A stretch of 64,000 nucleotides of DNA from NCBI GenBank assembly GCA_033439265.1, contig JAVTVX010000034.1, positions 20,722,501 through 20,786,500 on the forward strand, written 5' to 3'. Below are positions 63,060-64,000 of this stretch, in pieces (position 1 is the first letter of the stretch; each line of letters opens with the position of its first letter). The notes beneath the pieces are model-generated. The model was not told where the DNA came from and searched no databases. It saw only the letters and a list, made by a program, of their open reading frames with translations. The translations under genes were made by a program, and so were the position numbers. This DNA is from Dillenia suffruticosa. Lineage: Eukaryota; Streptophyta; Magnoliopsida; Dilleniales; Dilleniaceae.

Positions 63060-63131
63060 TTCCGTTGCCGGGAATCGAACCCGGGTCTCCTGGGTGAAAG
63101 CCAGACATCCTAACCGCTGGACGACAACGGA
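63060..63131 (-). tRNA. tRNA-Glu(UUC), copy 19
   Basis: Identical to copy 1; anticodon complement at 63096-63098. Unit 61623-63521, variant bases A at 62147 and T at 62396. The following unit is cut by the window edge at 64000, before its tRNA. Confidence 0.96.
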
Positions 63132-64000
63132 TTTGTTGTCAAACCAATTTCTAGACGGTAAACGTTACATAAGCTGTAGGTTTTTATCCTGTTTCGATAA
63201 TTTCCCGAATATTTGCCATCATTATTATTCCAATTCCTTGTATGTATGTAACTTAATAACAAATTATATGACTTAATGACAAACTTATCTCTCTCTCTCT
63301 TTCTCTCTCTTATTCACTATTTTTAAAGGATGCTGAATGTGACTTAAGGTTTTGATGGTTAGCAGTGACGTGGATAACGGATATGAAGGGGCAAACAATG
63401 CAATTTGCACCATTCATTATTTGCAAAGCTTCTTTGAATCTTATTGGCACTCGTGTAGAGATTTTAAGAACCATTAAACATTTAAAAGCAAAATTTGAGA
63501 TCCAGATTTTGAAAAAATAAAATTTTGCATTGGTTTACAAATTGAACATCTAGATGATGGGATATACACTCATTGATCAAATTATACAGCTAAAGTTCTT
63601 AAACATTTATGTATGCATAAAACACATCTATTTGGTACCCGAATGGTAAAGCGAACGCTTGACATTGACATAGATCTTTTAAGGCCAAGGGAGAAAATTG
63701 ATTAGCTTCTTCGTCCTGAAGAATTTCTTTTACATATCTTGCTAATTGTACGAGACCTAATATATCATTCTCTGTCAATGCATTTAGAAGATCTAACTTT
63801 CCTTCTACATGATGACATTGGAATGGAGTGAAACATATTATTCGGTATCTCCAAGGAATAACTGATCTCGACATGTTCCGTTATGCTAATTCTAAAAACT
63901 AATGTTGATTGGAAATTCCAATAGCGGTTGCAAGTAAACTGTCAAACACCTTGGAAAGGATACTCCTTTTCCTTCTCTAGTATTTTTGCCCCCGGGTCTA

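Larger units (their letters stand above)
27441..64000. repeat. Macrosatellite: 1,899-bp tandem units each with a tRNA-Glu(UUC) gene
   Basis: Nineteen complete head-to-tail units start at 27441 + 1899n (27441, 29340, 31239 ... 61623). A partial twentieth starts at 63522 and leaves the window. From the second unit on they are identical by eye except for a handful of single-base variants. The unit holds, left to right: Copia reverse-transcriptase fragment 1; fragment 2; an AT-rich block; fragment 3; a second copy of the AT-rich block; tRNA-Glu on the minus strand; about 150 bp of unique 5' flank; a CT run; and a start-of-fragment-1 tail. Two internal duplications are visible, at offsets of about 451 bp (ctcatgtgc-atatcttaat) and 407 bp (gatgaa-ctctc-acattgc). 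No credible protein gene occurs in the unit. Confidence 0.97.

Noticed and set aside
27441..64000. CRISPR-like or bacterial repeat array
   Set aside because: The period is 1,899 bp with no variable spacers, and all surrounding sequence is plant nuclear.

Overview
This window is repeat-dominated nuclear DNA of a flowering plant, most likely a eudicot. The evidence is AT-rich background with nested Helitron, Copia, LTR, CACTA and hAT remnants, plus a nuclear-type plant tRNA-Glu(UUC). No intact protein-coding host gene could be supported. All long reading frames are decayed transposon genes or non-coding repeat sequence.

Layout. Positions 1-5415 hold a decayed Helitron helicase gene on the minus strand. 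It is split at 265-3373 by a 3,109-bp solo LTR (TG...CA ends, 5-bp duplication tcatc) that landed in the Asp-Glu codons of the helicase Walker B motif. A truncated Copia gag-protease-integrase fragment lies at 6060-7215, a tRNA-derived SINE remnant at 8090-8215 and a 39-bp tandem repeat at 9612-9807. A complete non-autonomous CACTA element (3-bp duplication tag) lies at 10042-11417. The following stretch is AT-rich and holds only a 103-bp duplication and an AT microsatellite.

Positions 15068-25407 hold a decayed Copia retrotransposon with flanking LTRs, a tRNA-Met-type primer site, gag zinc knuckle, protease, integrase, reverse transcriptase and RNase H, then a Ser/Asn-rich extra ORF. A hAT-like element at 19170-21313 interrupts its integrase gene.

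From 25794 to the end of the window (about 38 kb) lies a tandem array, and this is the striking part. Nineteen complete head-to-tail units of exactly 1,899 bp, plus a partial one, run off the right edge, and they are almost identical. Each unit carries one complete tRNA-Glu(UUC) gene on the minus strand, with internal A/B boxes, a CAA motif upstream and a T4 terminator. The rest of the unit is largely three diverged copies of one Copia reverse-transcriptase segment, read on the opposite strand. The left edge holds an older, diverged unit whose tRNA is cut to its 3' part. Sparse single-base variants occur in contiguous blocks, as expected for expansion by unequal exchange and gene conversion. 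I read the array as a tRNA-bearing macrosatellite that was amplified recently. Whether its tRNA genes are transcribed or silenced cannot be told from sequence.
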